The position numbers and the translations under genes were made by a program. The notes below the pieces were generated by a model. That model did not search any database and was not told where the DNA came from. It saw only the letters and a list, made by a program, of their open reading frames with translations. From Competibacteraceae bacterium UBA2788 (GTDB lineage Bacteria > Pseudomonadota > Gammaproteobacteria > Competibacterales > Competibacteraceae): 18,368 nt of DNA. Shown in pieces: positions 1-10,210 of the stretch (positions are counted from its first letter, which is position 1; every line of letters begins with the position of its first letter). Where the stretch lies: positions 8,600 through 26,967 of the forward strand of contig DEHY01000158.1 of assembly GCA_002352185.1 (NCBI GenBank). Reading direction: 5' to 3'.

Positions 1-1
1 G

Positions 2-1289
<1,288 letters not shown>

Positions 1290-1313
1290 GGGTCGGTGAT
1301 GCGCCAAAAACAC

Positions 1314-3473
1314 TCAACGGAGCCGCAGGGTCAGCGCGACGCGCTGCCGCTTCAGGTCCACTTCCAGCACCTTCACTTTCACCACCTGGCCGACTTTTAC
1401 CACCTCGCGCGGGTCTTTCACGAAGCGATCCGCCAGCGCCGAAATATGCACCAGTCCATCCTGATGCACGCCGATGTCCACGAACGCGCCGAAATTGGCG
1501 ACGTTGGTCACGATCCCTTCCAGCACCATCCCCGTCTGTAAATCCGCCAGCTTTTCCACGCCTTCCTTGAATGCGGCGGTCTTGAATTCCGGGCGGGGAT
1601 CACGGCCCGGCTTCTCCAGTTCCGCCAGAATGTCGCGCACCGTCGGCAGGCCGAAGCGCTCATCGGTGAAGCGGGCGGGTTCGAGCGTCTTCAGAAATGC
1701 GGCGTTGCCCAGCACTTCGTGCAAGCCACGCCCGCTGGCAGTGAGAATGCGTTCGATCAGTGGATAGGCTTCGGGATGGACCGCAGAGCGATCCAGCGGA
1801 TGGTCGCCATTGACAATGCGCAGGAACCCGGCGGCCTGCTCGAAGGTCTTGTCGCCCAGCCGCGTTACTTTCAACAAGTGTTCGCGCCGCCGAAACGGGC
1901 CGTTCACGTCCCGATAGTCGACGATGTTGCGGGCCAATGTTGCATTCAGGCCGGCGACTCGCGCCAGGAGCGGCGCCGAGGCGGTATTCACATCCACCCC
2001 GACCGCGTTCACGCAATCCTCGACCACCGCATCCAGCATCCGCGCCAGCCGGGTCTGGCTGACATCGTGCTGATACTGACCGACGCCGATGGCCTTGGGT
2101 TCGATCTTGACCAGTTCCGCCAGCGGATCTTGCAGCCGACGGGCGATGGACACCGCCCCGCGCAGCGAGACGTCCACTTCGGGGAATTCCCGCGCCGCCA
2201 GCTCGGAGGCGGAATACACCGAAGCGCCCGCTTCCGACACCACCAGCTTGTGCAAGCGCAGTTCGGGATGGCGCTGCATCAACTCCGTCGCCAGTCGGTC
2301 GGTTTCACGCGAAGCGGTGCCGTTGCCAATGCTGATCAACTCCACTCGATGCCGACGGCATAATTCAGCCAGCGCATACAGGCTCTCGTTCCATTGATTA
2401 CGCGGGACGTGCGGATAAATCGTAGCGGTTTCGACCAGTTTTCCGGTCGCATCCACCACGGCGACCTTGACCCCGGTGCGCAGACCGGGATCGAGGCCCA
2501 AGGTCGGGCGGGCGCCAGCGGGCGCGGCCAGCAGCAGATCGCGCAGATTGTGGGCGAACACCCGGATCGCTTCTTCCTCGGCGGCTTCGCGCAACCGCTG
2601 CTTGATCTCGGTATCCAGATGCGGCAGCAGCTTGACCTTCCAGGCCCAGCGGGCGGTTTCCCGCAGCCAGGCGTCGGCGGGCCGGCCCTGATCGCGGATG
2701 CCAAACTGAGCGGCAACCCGCCGTTCACCAGGGTCGGGACCGGGCGCAGCGGGATCGCCGAGTTCCAAGGTCAGTTGCAACACGCCCTCATTGCGGCCCC
2801 GGAACAGCGCCAGGGCACGATGGGAAGGAATCTGACGGAACGCTTCGCGGTAATCGAAATAATCGCGGAACTTGGCGCCTTCTTCCGCTTTGCCTTCAAC
2901 CAGTTGCGCGTGCAGCACCGCGTTGTCCCAGAGATAGTCGCGCAACTGCGCCAGCAGTTCAGCGTTTTCGGCGAAGTCCTCCATCAGGATTTGCCGCGCG
3001 CCGTCCAGCGCCGCTTTCGCATCCGGCACGCCGCGCCCGGCATCCACAAAGGCGGTAGCGGCGTGTTCGGGCGTCTGCGCCGGATCGTTCAGCAGGCTAT
3101 GGGCGAGCGGGACCAAACCGGCTTCGCGGGCGATCTGCGCCTTGGTGCGGCGCTTGGGTTTGTAGGGCAGGTACAAATCCTCCAGCCGGGTTTTGGCATC
3201 GGCGGCGAGAATCGCGGTTTCCAGTTCGGCGGTCAGCAGATTCTGCTCGCGGATGCTGGCGAGAATCACGCCGCGCCGCTCCTCCAGTTCGCGCAGATAG
3301 CCGAGCCGCTCTTCCAGCAGACGCAATTGCGTGTCATCCAGCCCGCCGGTGACTTCCTTGCGGTAGCGGGCGATGAACGGCACCGTCGCGCCGCCATCCA
3401 GCAGGGCGACGGCAGCTTCGATCTGGCGTTCCTGAACGGCGAGTTCGCGGGCAAGAGTGCGAATCAGAGTCAT
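1314..3473 (-). CDS. tex: Tex family RNA-binding transcription accessory protein
   Basis: Tex is a cytoplasmic nucleic-acid-binding protein of the Tex/Spt6-like family, implicated in transcription and tolerance of RNA-related stress. The 719-residue product has the expected order: an N-terminal helical Tex_N region with [15 protein letters not shown], a YqgF/RNase H-like domain around [16 protein letters not shown], a helix-hairpin-helix region ([17 protein letters not shown]...), and a C-terminal S1 domain starting near [22 protein letters not shown]. It ends directly after the S1 domain (VALTLRLR), lacking the basic tail that makes many Tex proteins ~770-785 residues. An in-frame TTG at 3479 would add two residues, but the GGGGG stretch lies at proper spacing before ATG 3473, so I use the ATG. 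It follows ffh by 13 bases on the same strand, so the two are probably co-transcribed. It converges on holC. Confidence 0.96.
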   Translation of the reverse strand: MTLIRTLARELAVQERQIEAAVALLDGGATVPFIARYRKEVTGGLDDTQLRLLEERLGYLRELEERRGVILASIREQNLLTAELETAILAADAKTRLEDLYLPYKPKRRTKAQIAREAGLVPLAHSLLNDPAQTPEHAATAFVDAGRGVPDAKAALDGARQILMEDFAENAELLAQLRDYLWDNAVLHAQLVEGKAEEGAKFRDYFDYREAFRQIPSHRALALFRGRNEGVLQLTLELGDPAAPGPDPGERRVAAQFGIRDQGRPADAWLRETARWAWKVKLLPHLDTEIKQRLREAAEEEAIRVFAHNLRDLLLAAPAGARPTLGLDPGLRTGVKVAVVDATGKLVETATIYPHVPRNQWNESLYALAELCRRHRVELISIGNGTASRETDRLATELMQRHPELRLHKLVVSEAGASVYSASELAAREFPEVDVSLRGAVSIARRLQDPLAELVKIEPKAIGVGQYQHDVSQTRLARMLDAVVEDCVNAVGVDVNTASAPLLARVAGLNATLARNIVDYRDVNGPFRRREHLLKVTRLGDKTFEQAAGFLRIVNGDHPLDRSAVHPEAYPLIERILTASGRGLHEVLGNAAFLKTLEPARFTDERFGLPTVRDILAELEKPGRDPRPEFKTAAFKEGVEKLADLQTGMVLEGIVTNVANFGAFVDIGVHQDGLVHISALADRFVKDPREVVKVGQVVKVKVLEVDLKRQRVALTLRLR

Positions 3474-3479
3474 GCTCAA

Positions 3480-3484
3480 CCCCC
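3480..3484 (-). promoter_or_regulatory. Ribosome-binding site deciding the tex start
   Basis: A GGGGG run on the minus strand lies six bases before ATG 3473. The alternative in-frame TTG (3479-3477) would touch this run directly and so have no usable spacing. This favours the ATG. The site lies between the ffh stop codon and the tex start, so translational coupling is also possible. Confidence 0.5.
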
Positions 3485-3486
3485 AG

Positions 3487-4863
3487 CTACGACTTGGGCT
3501 TGAACGAGGGCATCGCGCCCATCGGCAGCTTGCCCTGCAAGCCGCGCAGCATCTTCATCATGCCGCCACCTTTCATCTTCTTCATCATTTTCTGGGCCTG
3601 ATCGAACTGCTTGAGCAGGCGGTTCACATCCTGAATCTGGGTGCCGGAACCGGCGGCGATGCGCCGTTTGCGCGAACCCTTGATGAGGTCGGGAACCCGC
3701 CGCTCCTGCGGCGTCATGGAATTGATGATGGCGATCAGGCGCTTGACTTCCTTGTCCGCTGCCTGATCCTTGATCGCTCCCGCCGCCGCGTTAAACCCCG
3801 GCATCTTGTCCAGCAGGCTGGCGATCCCGCCCATATTCATCATCTGTTCCATCTGCTCGCGGAAATCCTCCAGAGTGAAGCCTTTGCCCTTCTGAACCTT
3901 CTGGGCCAGCTTGAGCGCCTTTTCCTTGTCAACCTTATGCTCCATCTCCTCGACCAGGCCCAACACATCGCCCATACCGAGGATGCGGGACGCCACCCGG
4001 TCGGGGAAAAACGGCTCCAGCGCCGCAGTTTTCTCGCCGACGCCGAGGAATTTGATCGGCTTGCCGGTGATCCGGCGAATGGACAGCGCCGCGCCGCCAC
4101 GCGCATCGCCGTCGGTCTTGGTCAGCACCACGCCGGTCAGCGGCAGGGCGGCGTTAAACGCCTGCGCGGTGTTGGCGGCGTCCTGGCCGGTCATGCTGTC
4201 CACCACGAACAGGGTTTCGATGGGATCGAGCGCGGCGTGCAAGCGCTGGATTTCCGCCATCATCTCCTGATCCACATGCAGGCGACCGGCAGTATCCACA
4301 ATCAACACCTCTATGCCGTGGCGGCGGGCGTGTTCCAGCGCCTGGCGGGCAATCTCTTCGGGAGCCTGGTCGGACGCGCTGGGGAAGAACTCGGCGCCAA
4401 CCTCGTCGGCCAATTTACGCAACTGCTCAATCGCGGCGGGTCGGTACACGTCGCAGCTCACCACCAGCGTTTTCTTATGCTGACGCTCCTTCAGCCAGCG
4501 GGCCAGCTTGGCGACGCTGGTGGTTTTGCCGGAGCCTTGCAGGCCGGCCATCAGCACCACCGCCGGCGGCTGGGTCCGCAGGTTCAGTTCGGCATTGGCC
4601 TCGCCCATCACCCGGATCAGTTCTTCGTGAACGATCTTGATCAGCACCTGGCCGGGGGTCAGGCTGAGCAGCACCTCCTGGCCGACGGCCCGTTCGCGCA
4701 CCCGGGCGATCAAATCCCGCGTCACCGGCAGCGCCACATCCGCTTCCAGCAGCGCCATCCGCACCTCGCGCAGGGCATCCTTGATGTTGTCTTCGGTCAG
4801 GCGACCCTGGCCGCGCAGATTTTTGATGGTGCGCAACAAGCGCTCGCTGAGATTTTCAAACAT
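3487..4863 (-). CDS. ffh: Signal recognition particle protein Ffh (SRP54)
   Basis: Ffh is the GTPase subunit of the bacterial signal recognition particle. With 4.5S RNA it binds hydrophobic signal sequences on nascent chains and delivers them to FtsY and SecYEG. The 458-residue product shows the helical N domain (residues 1-90), the G domain with P-loop GLQGSGKTT (about 107-115), DTAGRLHVD, and [10 protein letters not shown], then a methionine-rich M domain. The M domain contains the RNA-binding region [24 protein letters not shown] and a run rich in Met, Lys and Gly ([16 protein letters not shown]). Length is typical (E. coli 453). The start ATG at 4863 gives the standard [10 protein letters not shown]-terminus. 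It is divergent from ypjD, as in E. coli, but downstream is tex rather than the rpsP-rimM-trmD-rplS cluster. The 4.5S RNA gene is not seen in the window. Confidence 0.98.
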   Translation of the reverse strand: MFENLSERLLRTIKNLRGQGRLTEDNIKDALREVRMALLEADVALPVTRDLIARVRERAVGQEVLLSLTPGQVLIKIVHEELIRVMGEANAELNLRTQPPAVVLMAGLQGSGKTTSVAKLARWLKERQHKKTLVVSCDVYRPAAIEQLRKLADEVGAEFFPSASDQAPEEIARQALEHARRHGIEVLIVDTAGRLHVDQEMMAEIQRLHAALDPIETLFVVDSMTGQDAANTAQAFNAALPLTGVVLTKTDGDARGGAALSIRRITGKPIKFLGVGEKTAALEPFFPDRVASRILGMGDVLGLVEEMEHKVDKEKALKLAQKVQKGKGFTLEDFREQMEQMMNMGGIASLLDKMPGFNAAAGAIKDQAADKEVKRLIAIINSMTPQERRVPDLIKGSRKRRIAAGSGTQIQDVNRLLKQFDQAQKMMKKMKGGGMMKMLRGLQGKLPMGAMPSFKPKS

Positions 4864-4899
4864 GCGGGTTCCACTCTCGATGCGGTCGGAATAAGCCGG

Positions 4900-4905
4900 A
4901 TTATA
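4900..4905 (-). promoter_or_regulatory. Likely -10 element of the ffh promoter
   Basis: A perfect TATAAT is read on the minus strand in the 120-base ffh/ypjD intergenic region, about 36 bases before the ffh start codon. The -35 side is weak: TTGAAG (4925-4920) is only 14 bases upstream, shorter than the usual 16-18. The placement is right for a sigma-70-type promoter of ffh-tex, but the call rests mainly on the -10. Confidence 0.45.
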
Positions 4906-4983
4906 GGGGAATCAGCGCGCTTCAAGCCGCCTTCGTTCCATGCCATGATTGCTGCAAGAGGAAATCACCGTGCGGAATCCACC

Positions 4984-5793
4984 ATGAACGCGATCATCGG
5001 CAGCCTGTCCGCCCTGCTCTATCTGCTCTCTGGCGGTCTGCTGGCATTGCGACTGGCTCGCGCCGGCCGCAGCATCACCCTGTCCAAGGGCGGCGCGCTG
5101 ATGCCGGGCTGGGGCGCGGCGCTGCTGCACGCCCTGATCCTGGCTCAAACCGTGTTCCAGCCCATCGGCCTGAATCTTGGTTTCTTCAACGCGCTGTCTT
5201 GCACCGGCTGGCTGATCGGGGCAGTACTGCTGGCGGCGGCCATATTCCGTCCGGTCGAGAATCTCGGCATTCCCGTATTGCCGTTCGCCGCCCTGACGCT
5301 GGTTCTCGGCCTGCTGTTTCCCGCCGAACGGATTGTGGCCGACATTGACCGGTGGCCATTGGAACTGCACATTCTCATTGCCATTCTCGCCTATTCACTG
5401 CTGACATTGGCCGCAGTGCAAGCGGTATTGCTGGCGATTCAGGATCACCGCTTGCGGCGCCGTTTGCCCGGCGGTTTTCTGCGCGGCATCCCGCCGCTGA
5501 CCACCATGGAGAGCCTGCTGTTCCAGATGATCGGCGCGGGTTTCATCCTGTTAAGCATCACCCTGATCAGTGGTCTGTTTTTTCTGGAAGACCTCTTCGC
5601 CCAGCATCTGGCGCACAAGGCGGTGTTATCGTTTATCGCCTGGAGCGTATTCGGCGTGCTGCTGTGGGGGCGCTGGCGCTTCGGCTGGCGCGGTCGCACC
5701 GCCATCCGCTGGACGTTGAGCGGCTTCTCCTTTCTGGTGCTGGCCTATTTTGGCAGCAAACTGGTGCTGGAGCTGATCCTGCGGCGCTATTGA
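4984..5793 (+). CDS. ypjD: CcsA/YpjD-type inner membrane protein (cytochrome c assembly protein domain)
   Basis: A 269-residue polytopic membrane protein of the YpjD family, related to the CcsA/CcmC-type haem-handling proteins of cytochrome c biogenesis. About eight hydrophobic segments are visible, starting with IIGSLSALLYLLSGGLLAL and ending with FSFLVLAYFGSKLVLELIL. The region WPLELHILIAILAYSLLTLAAVQAV carries the conserved His after a loop, as in the CcsA core, and LLFQMIGAGFILLSITLISGLFF is the usual late helix pair. I chose ATG 4984 because it begins just before the first helix; an in-frame ATG at 4945 would add a non-hydrophobic 13-residue leader and has no better ribosome site. The true haem role of YpjD is not established; the E. 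coli gene is likewise divergent from ffh. The last seven bases overlap the 3' end of the convergent dehydratase gene. Confidence 0.88.
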   Translation: MNAIIGSLSALLYLLSGGLLALRLARAGRSITLSKGGALMPGWGAALLHALILAQTVFQPIGLNLGFFNALSCTGWLIGAVLLAAAIFRPVENLGIPVLPFAALTLVLGLLFPAERIVADIDRWPLELHILIAILAYSLLTLAAVQAVLLAIQDHRLRRRLPGGFLRGIPPLTTMESLLFQMIGAGFILLSITLISGLFFLEDLFAQHLAHKAVLSFIAWSVFGVLLWGRWRFGWRGRTAIRWTLSGFSFLVLAYFGSKLVLELILRRY

Positions 5794-7715
5794 CCCGGAT
5801 GCGATTCCGCCTGCCGGCCTGCCCGCCACACCCAGTCCTCAATGCCATTCTCCGGCTGATACTCCACCACCGCCTCCTGCAGGATCGTGCGCACTGCCGG
5901 GTAGTCAAACGCATGTGAGGCGGCGCTCAGCCGCTCCAAATAGGTGTGAATCACCGGCCAGGCGAGCGATTGCTCGCAGGCGCGGCGAATCATCGGATGT
6001 TCGGTCGGCGCGTCGGTAGCGCCGATCAGCAGTTCCTCGCGCAATTTCTCGCCGCTGCGCAGACCGGCAAACTGGATTTCGATATCGCCATCGGGATGAT
6101 CCGCGTCCCGCACCTCCAGGCCCGACAGCCGGATCATCCGCCGCGCCAGATCGAGAATCCGCACCGGCTCGCCCATATCGAGCAGGAACACATCGCCGCC
6201 CTGAGCCAGGGCGCTGGCCTGAATCACCAACTGCGCCGCTTCCGGTATCGTCATGAAATAACGCTCCACATCGGGATGCGTCACCGTCACCGGCCCGCCC
6301 TGGCGGATTTGCTCGCGGAACAAGGGCGCCACCGAACCCGATGAATCCAGCACATTGCCAAAGCGCACCATGCACAGCCGGGTCGCGCTGCCTGCTTCCG
6401 CCAGTCCTTGCAGAATCAGTTCCGCCAGCCGCTTGGTGGCGCCCATCACGTTGGTGGGCCGCACCGCCTTGTCGGTGGAAATCAGCACGAAGGTTTCAAC
6501 CCTGGCGGCGATAGCGGCTTCGGCGGCGCGCCAGGTGCCGAATACGTTGTTCTGTACGCCCTCGATGGGGTTGCATTCGACAATAGGCACGTGTTTATAG
6601 GCGGCGGCGTGATAGACGGTCTGAACTCCAAAGCGCTCCATTGCCATCTGCAAGCGCCGCTGATGCAGGACCGATCCCAGCAGCGGAATCAGTTCAACCG
6701 GCGGCTGGCCCATATTCGCCAGCATCGCGCTCAGTTCCTGCTCGATCACGTACAAGGCGTACTCGGAGCGCTCGAACAGCACCAGCCGGCATGGCCGCAG
6801 CGCCAGAATCTGTCGGCACAGCTCCGCGCCAATCGAGCCGCCGGCGCCGGTAATCATCACGACTTTGGCGCTGACCCGCGCTTGCAACAGGCTCAGGTCA
6901 GGCTGGATTGAATCGCGGCCCAGAATATCCGCGACCTCGATTTCGCGGAATTCGTCAATGCGCCGGGCGCCGCTGGTCAGTTCCGCCAGGGTGGGCAGAT
7001 CCATCACCCGCACCGGCAATCCGGCCAGCGCTTCCAGGATATTCCGGCGCTGACGGTGCGGCGCCGAGGGCAGCGCCAGCAGAATCATTTTGGCTTCGTG
7101 TCTGGCGATCAGGCGCGGCAGTTTGGACGACGCCCGGACCTTGAGACCCCGCACTACGCTGCCCCACAGTTGCGGATTGTCATCCACGAACACGGCGGGT
7201 TCAAACTCGGTGCTGTAGCGCAGGGCGTTGACCAGTTGAGCGCCCGCTTCACCCGCGCCGTAGATGATCACCGGGGTGCGCGGCGCGGCAACCCGGCGAA
7301 ACCGTCGGCGCAAAGTGCGGCGCAGCAGCAAGCGGCCACCGCCCACCAGCGCGATTAATACCAGCCAGCAAATCAGCCAGGACGAGCGCGGCACCAGCCC
7401 TTCGCGCAGGAACACCCAGACCGCCATCATCAGCAACACGCCGATGCTGACGCCCAGCACAATGGTGTACAGCAGGCTTTCGTCGGCGTAGCGCAGGATC
7501 GGGCGATAGAGACCGACCGCAGCGAAGGTCGGGATCAGGATCGCTGCCGCCAGCGGAAACAGCCAGATCACGTCCTGCAGCAGATCCGGCCAGACCTCGC
7601 CAAGGCGGATGGCGAACGAGGCCCAGACTGCGATCAAAATGGCGAGGGTGTCGCCGATGATAAGCAGGGCGCGGCGGGCTGTTGTGGGGAGATTGAGGAT
7701 TTGTTCGGGGATCAC
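5787..7715 (-). CDS. WbpM-type membrane-anchored nucleotide-sugar 4,6-dehydratase
   Basis: A 642-residue polysaccharide biosynthesis enzyme of the WbpM/PglF/CapD long-form group. Such enzymes convert UDP-GlcNAc to the 4-keto-6-deoxy sugar, the first step toward FucNAc, QuiNAc or bacillosamine-type residues. Four transmembrane helices are visible (about 14-36, 47-69, 81-103, 111-131), then a first Rossmann domain with IIYGAGEAGAQL (150-161) and a C-terminal SDR domain with MITGAGGSIGAEL (288-299) and AAYKHVP (371-377). The active-site region STDKAVRPTNVMGATKR (413-429) has Met424 and Lys428 where short SDRs have YxxxK, the SMK form characteristic of long dehydratases. The open frame continues 120 codons further upstream, but that part is an antisense-like reading inside the transferase gene. 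I place the start at GTG 7715, whose GTGA overlaps the upstream TGA, implying coupling. The gene pairing resembles wbpL-wbpM of Pseudomonas O-antigen loci. Confidence 0.92.
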   Translation of the reverse strand: MIPEQILNLPTTARRALLIIGDTLAILIAVWASFAIRLGEVWPDLLQDVIWLFPLAAAILIPTFAAVGLYRPILRYADESLLYTIVLGVSIGVLLMMAVWVFLREGLVPRSSWLICWLVLIALVGGGRLLLRRTLRRRFRRVAAPRTPVIIYGAGEAGAQLVNALRYSTEFEPAVFVDDNPQLWGSVVRGLKVRASSKLPRLIARHEAKMILLALPSAPHRQRRNILEALAGLPVRVMDLPTLAELTSGARRIDEFREIEVADILGRDSIQPDLSLLQARVSAKVVMITGAGGSIGAELCRQILALRPCRLVLFERSEYALYVIEQELSAMLANMGQPPVELIPLLGSVLHQRRLQMAMERFGVQTVYHAAAYKHVPIVECNPIEGVQNNVFGTWRAAEAAIAARVETFVLISTDKAVRPTNVMGATKRLAELILQGLAEAGSATRLCMVRFGNVLDSSGSVAPLFREQIRQGGPVTVTHPDVERYFMTIPEAAQLVIQASALAQGGDVFLLDMGEPVRILDLARRMIRLSGLEVRDADHPDGDIEIQFAGLRSGEKLREELLIGATDAPTEHPMIRRACEQSLAWPVIHTYLERLSAASHAFDYPAVRTILQEAVVEYQPENGIEDWVWRAGRQAESHPGQ

Positions 7716-8767
7716 GGGGCCGGTACTGTAGCACGCCGCTGTTCCAGCCGCCCCACGCCCCACAGCAACAGGCCGTAGATGAACGCCCAACCGAGCGCCA
7801 GCGCTGCCTGACCAGCGGGCGGTAAATGGACCGCCCACAACGCCGATCCGGCGCAGGCCAGCATCAGCGCATATTCGACCAGCACCGTGCGGCGGTGCCC
7901 CCAGCCCAGCAGCACCAGCCGCTGATAGTAATGGGAGCGGTGCGCTTCCCATACCTTCTCGCCACGCAGCAGGCGGCGCAGCAGGGTCACGGTGGCGTCT
8001 ACGATGAACGGCGAAAATACGAGCAGCGCGATCCAGAGCGGAAACAGGCCGGTCTTGCTGCCCCACAGGCTGCATCCTGCGGCTAAAAAACCCAGCGCGG
8101 TGGAACCGGAATCGCCGAGAAAGATGCGGGCCGGCGGGAAATTGCGGACCAGAAACCCGGCGCTGGCTGCCGCCACGATCAGGCAGATGGCGGCGAATCC
8201 GGCGTCGGCTCGCCCCAGCCAGGCCAGCGTGGCGAAGCCGATCACCGCCATGCCGCCGGCGAAACCGTCCATTCCGTCCATGAAGTTGTACAGATTGATC
8301 ATCCAGACCGTAAACAGCAGCGCGCAGGGGATCGTGGCCCAGCCGGGAAGAGGGAAGGCGAGACCGGGCAGATGAAGACTATCGGGAACAAGGCCCGCCG
8401 CCAACAGGCTGACAGCGGCCCAGAGATGAACCAGGATGCGCCACTGGGCGGCAATATCCCGGTAATCGTCCAGCAGGGAAATGATCGCTAACGGCGCCAG
8501 GCCCATGCCTAAAAAAAGTCCGGCCCGGCTGGAAAAATCCCTCCCCGCCATCCAATAGACCAGGACACCGACCAGCATCCCGGCCAATACCGCCAAACCG
8601 CCGGTGCGCGGTACCGATTTCAGATGCAGGGATCGGGAATTGGGATGATCCAGAATGCGCAGCAGGTGGGTCAGGCTGGACAGAACGCGACTGAAAACCA
8701 GAGCGACGCCGAAAGCAGACAGGCCGGCTGAAACTACACCCCAAAAATTACTGGGCACGCCAAACAT
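7712..8767 (-). CDS. WecA/WbpL-family polyprenyl-phosphate N-acetylhexosamine-1-phosphate transferase
   Basis: An integral membrane glycosyltransferase of the MraY/WecA superfamily (glycosyl transferase family 4). These enzymes load a sugar-1-phosphate from a UDP-sugar onto undecaprenyl phosphate and so start an O-antigen or exopolysaccharide unit. The 351-residue product has about ten hydrophobic segments and the diagnostic cytoplasmic motifs: DHPNSRSLH (40-48), the LLDDYRDI aspartates at 100-101, NFMDGMDG (161-168), FLGDSGS (216-222) and HRSHYYQRL (276-284). The last resembles the WbpL/WecA His-rich loop. ATG 8767 is chosen over the upstream TTG 8797 because AAGAGG lies six bases before it. 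It overlaps the dehydratase gene by four bases (GTGA). That neighbour suggests a 6-deoxy-N-acetyl sugar such as QuiNAc or FucNAc as substrate; this is inference. An 85-base gap separates it from the HlyD gene. Confidence 0.92.
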   Translation of the reverse strand: MFGVPSNFWGVVSAGLSAFGVALVFSRVLSSLTHLLRILDHPNSRSLHLKSVPRTGGLAVLAGMLVGVLVYWMAGRDFSSRAGLFLGMGLAPLAIISLLDDYRDIAAQWRILVHLWAAVSLLAAGLVPDSLHLPGLAFPLPGWATIPCALLFTVWMINLYNFMDGMDGFAGGMAVIGFATLAWLGRADAGFAAICLIVAAASAGFLVRNFPPARIFLGDSGSTALGFLAAGCSLWGSKTGLFPLWIALLVFSPFIVDATVTLLRRLLRGEKVWEAHRSHYYQRLVLLGWGHRRTVLVEYALMLACAGSALWAVHLPPAGQAALALGWAFIYGLLLWGVGRLEQRRATVPAP

Positions 8768-8773
8768 TACGGA

Positions 8774-8779
8774 CCTCTT
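8774..8779 (-). promoter_or_regulatory. Ribosome-binding site deciding the transferase start
   Basis: AAGAGG on the minus strand is six bases before ATG 8767, near-ideal spacing. It supports MFGVPSNFWG as the N-terminus rather than the ten-residue-longer TTG form starting at 8797. Confidence 0.6.
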
Positions 8780-8852
8780 GACCGTTGGCGCGAACAATTC
8801 CCCGGCCTTCCGGGCCGATGGCTTCCAATAGTCCGCCGGATGCCTGGAGCGC

Positions 8853-10199
8853 TCATTTCTCCCGGAAGGAGCGGGCCGCAGCGTCCAGAAAGGGTTGCAA
8901 CAGGTATTGCAGCGCGGTGCGCTCGCCGGTCTTGATGAACACCTCAGCCGGCATGCCCGGCACCAGGATTTGACCTTGCAACTTGGTCATCTCCGCCTCC
9001 GGCACGCGAATGCGCGCCAGGTAATAGGGCAGATTGGTCGCACGATCCACCAGTCGATCCGCCGACACCGTCATGACGCGGCCTTCCAGCACCGGGGTGG
9101 TGCGGGATTTGAACGACGAGAAGCGCACATCGGCCAGCAGCCCTGGATGCACCTTGTCGATATCGGTCACTTGCACATGCGCTTCCACAACCAGTTGTTC
9201 ACCCTGCGGCACGATATCCAGAATCGGTGTGCCGGGCGAGAGTACGCCACCCACAGTATGCACTCCCATGCCAACGACTGTGCCGCTGGCCGGAGCCCGA
9301 ACGGTGGTGCGCGCGACGGTATCCTGCAAGGCGCGCATCCGTTCCCGCAGATCGAACAGTTTGGCCTGCACCTCGCGCAATTGCTCGGCCACCTCGGACT
9401 GGAACCGCTTTTGCAGTTGCAGGATTTGCAGTTCCGCCTGGCCTATTTGCAATTTGGCGCGGGATACATCCGACAGATGCTGGGCGCGCTCTCCTTCCAG
9501 TTCAGCGGCGGCGCGTTCCAGTTCGCGCTGGCGCAGCTTGTCACTGAAGCCCTGTTTGGCCAGTTGCCCGAAATCGCTGGCCTCGTTGGTGTAGGACGTA
9601 ATGCGCTGCTGCTTGCTTTTGGCCAGCGCGTCCAGGCCACGGGTCTGTTCCTGCAACTGTTCGATCTGCTGGCGCAGCAGGGCAATCTCGCCCTTGAGCG
9701 TGGCGCGCCGGGCGGCAAAGGTCTGGAGTTCGGTATGGATCGCCTCGCGGACCCGGGGATCGCTCTCCTCCGCCTTCAATTCATCGGGGATCGCAATGGT
9801 CTCAGCCTGATTGCGCTCAGCCAGCAGCCGCGATTCCAGCGCCTGCGCCGAGAAATACTGGACGCGAGCGATTTCAAGCTGGGCGCGGGCCTGGGTGCCA
9901 TCCATCCGCAGCAATACGTCTCCTTCCTTCACGGTGTCGCCGTCATTCACCAGGATTTCCCTGACGATGCCGCCTTCCAGATGCTGGACCGTCTTGCGGT
10001 AGGACTCCACCATGACCGTGCCGGCGGCCACGGCGGCGCTGTCGATCTGGGCGGTGGCGGCCCAACCACCCAAACCGCCGAAGGCCGCCAGTAAAATCAG
10101 AAAACCCAGCCAGCGGATCGGGCGGTCGTCAGTGGGGGCCGGTGGTATGGACGCCTTCCCGGCGAGATAGGGGTTCGGAGAAGCCGTAGCTTGAGTCAT
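8853..10199 (-). CDS. HlyD-family type I secretion membrane-fusion protein (PrtE/AprE-like)
   Basis: The periplasmic adaptor of a type I secretion system. It is anchored in the inner membrane and links the ABC transporter to a TolC-type outer-membrane channel. The 448-residue protein has a short cytosolic N-terminus, one transmembrane helix (LGFLILLAAFGGLGGWAATA, about residues 31-50), and the family hallmark GTVMVESYRKTVQHLEGGIV, which begins the beta-barrel/lipoyl half-motif. A long Gln/Glu/Arg/Leu-rich coiled-coil hairpin follows (about 95-280), then the second lipoyl half (VRAPASGTVVGMGVHTVGGVLSPG) and a C-terminal barrel with MPAEVFIKTGERTALQYLLQPF, the typical ending of PrtE/HlyD proteins. 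Length is normal. It starts 11 bases after the ABC transporter stop with no clear ribosome site of its own, so it is probably coupled to that gene. Confidence 0.95.
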   Translation of the reverse strand: MTQATASPNPYLAGKASIPPAPTDDRPIRWLGFLILLAAFGGLGGWAATAQIDSAAVAAGTVMVESYRKTVQHLEGGIVREILVNDGDTVKEGDVLLRMDGTQARAQLEIARVQYFSAQALESRLLAERNQAETIAIPDELKAEESDPRVREAIHTELQTFAARRATLKGEIALLRQQIEQLQEQTRGLDALAKSKQQRITSYTNEASDFGQLAKQGFSDKLRQRELERAAAELEGERAQHLSDVSRAKLQIGQAELQILQLQKRFQSEVAEQLREVQAKLFDLRERMRALQDTVARTTVRAPASGTVVGMGVHTVGGVLSPGTPILDIVPQGEQLVVEAHVQVTDIDKVHPGLLADVRFSSFKSRTTPVLEGRVMTVSADRLVDRATNLPYYLARIRVPEAEMTKLQGQILVPGMPAEVFIKTGERTALQYLLQPFLDAAARSFREK

Positions 10200-10210
10200 G
10201 GGGCGCTCGC

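Noticed and set aside
2394-3503. A 369-codon plus-strand open frame antisense to tex
   Set aside because: It is a shadow of tex: composition rich in Gly, Gln, Phe and Arg, no domain pattern, and tex has strong family motifs in the same region.
3457-4983. A 778-codon plus-strand open frame running antisense through ffh into ypjD
   Set aside because: Only the part from 4984 has membrane-protein character. The first ~500 codons mirror ffh on the opposite strand, are rich in His, Gln and Leu as expected from antisense of GC-rich codons, and match nothing recognisable.
7716-8075. A 120-codon N-terminal extension of the dehydratase frame
   Set aside because: It overlaps the well-supported transferase gene, is rich in Arg, Ala, Gly and Pro, and lies before the GTGA-coupled start and the first membrane helix.
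8801-8814. CCCGG/CCGGG hairpin between the HlyD and transferase genes as a terminator
   Set aside because: The stem is only five bases with no T-run on the minus strand, common by chance in GC-rich sequence.
8895-10094. A 399-codon plus-strand open frame antisense to the HlyD gene
   Set aside because: It is the mirror of a Gln/Leu/Glu-rich coiled-coil coding region; no motifs, while the minus-strand frame is a complete HlyD protein.
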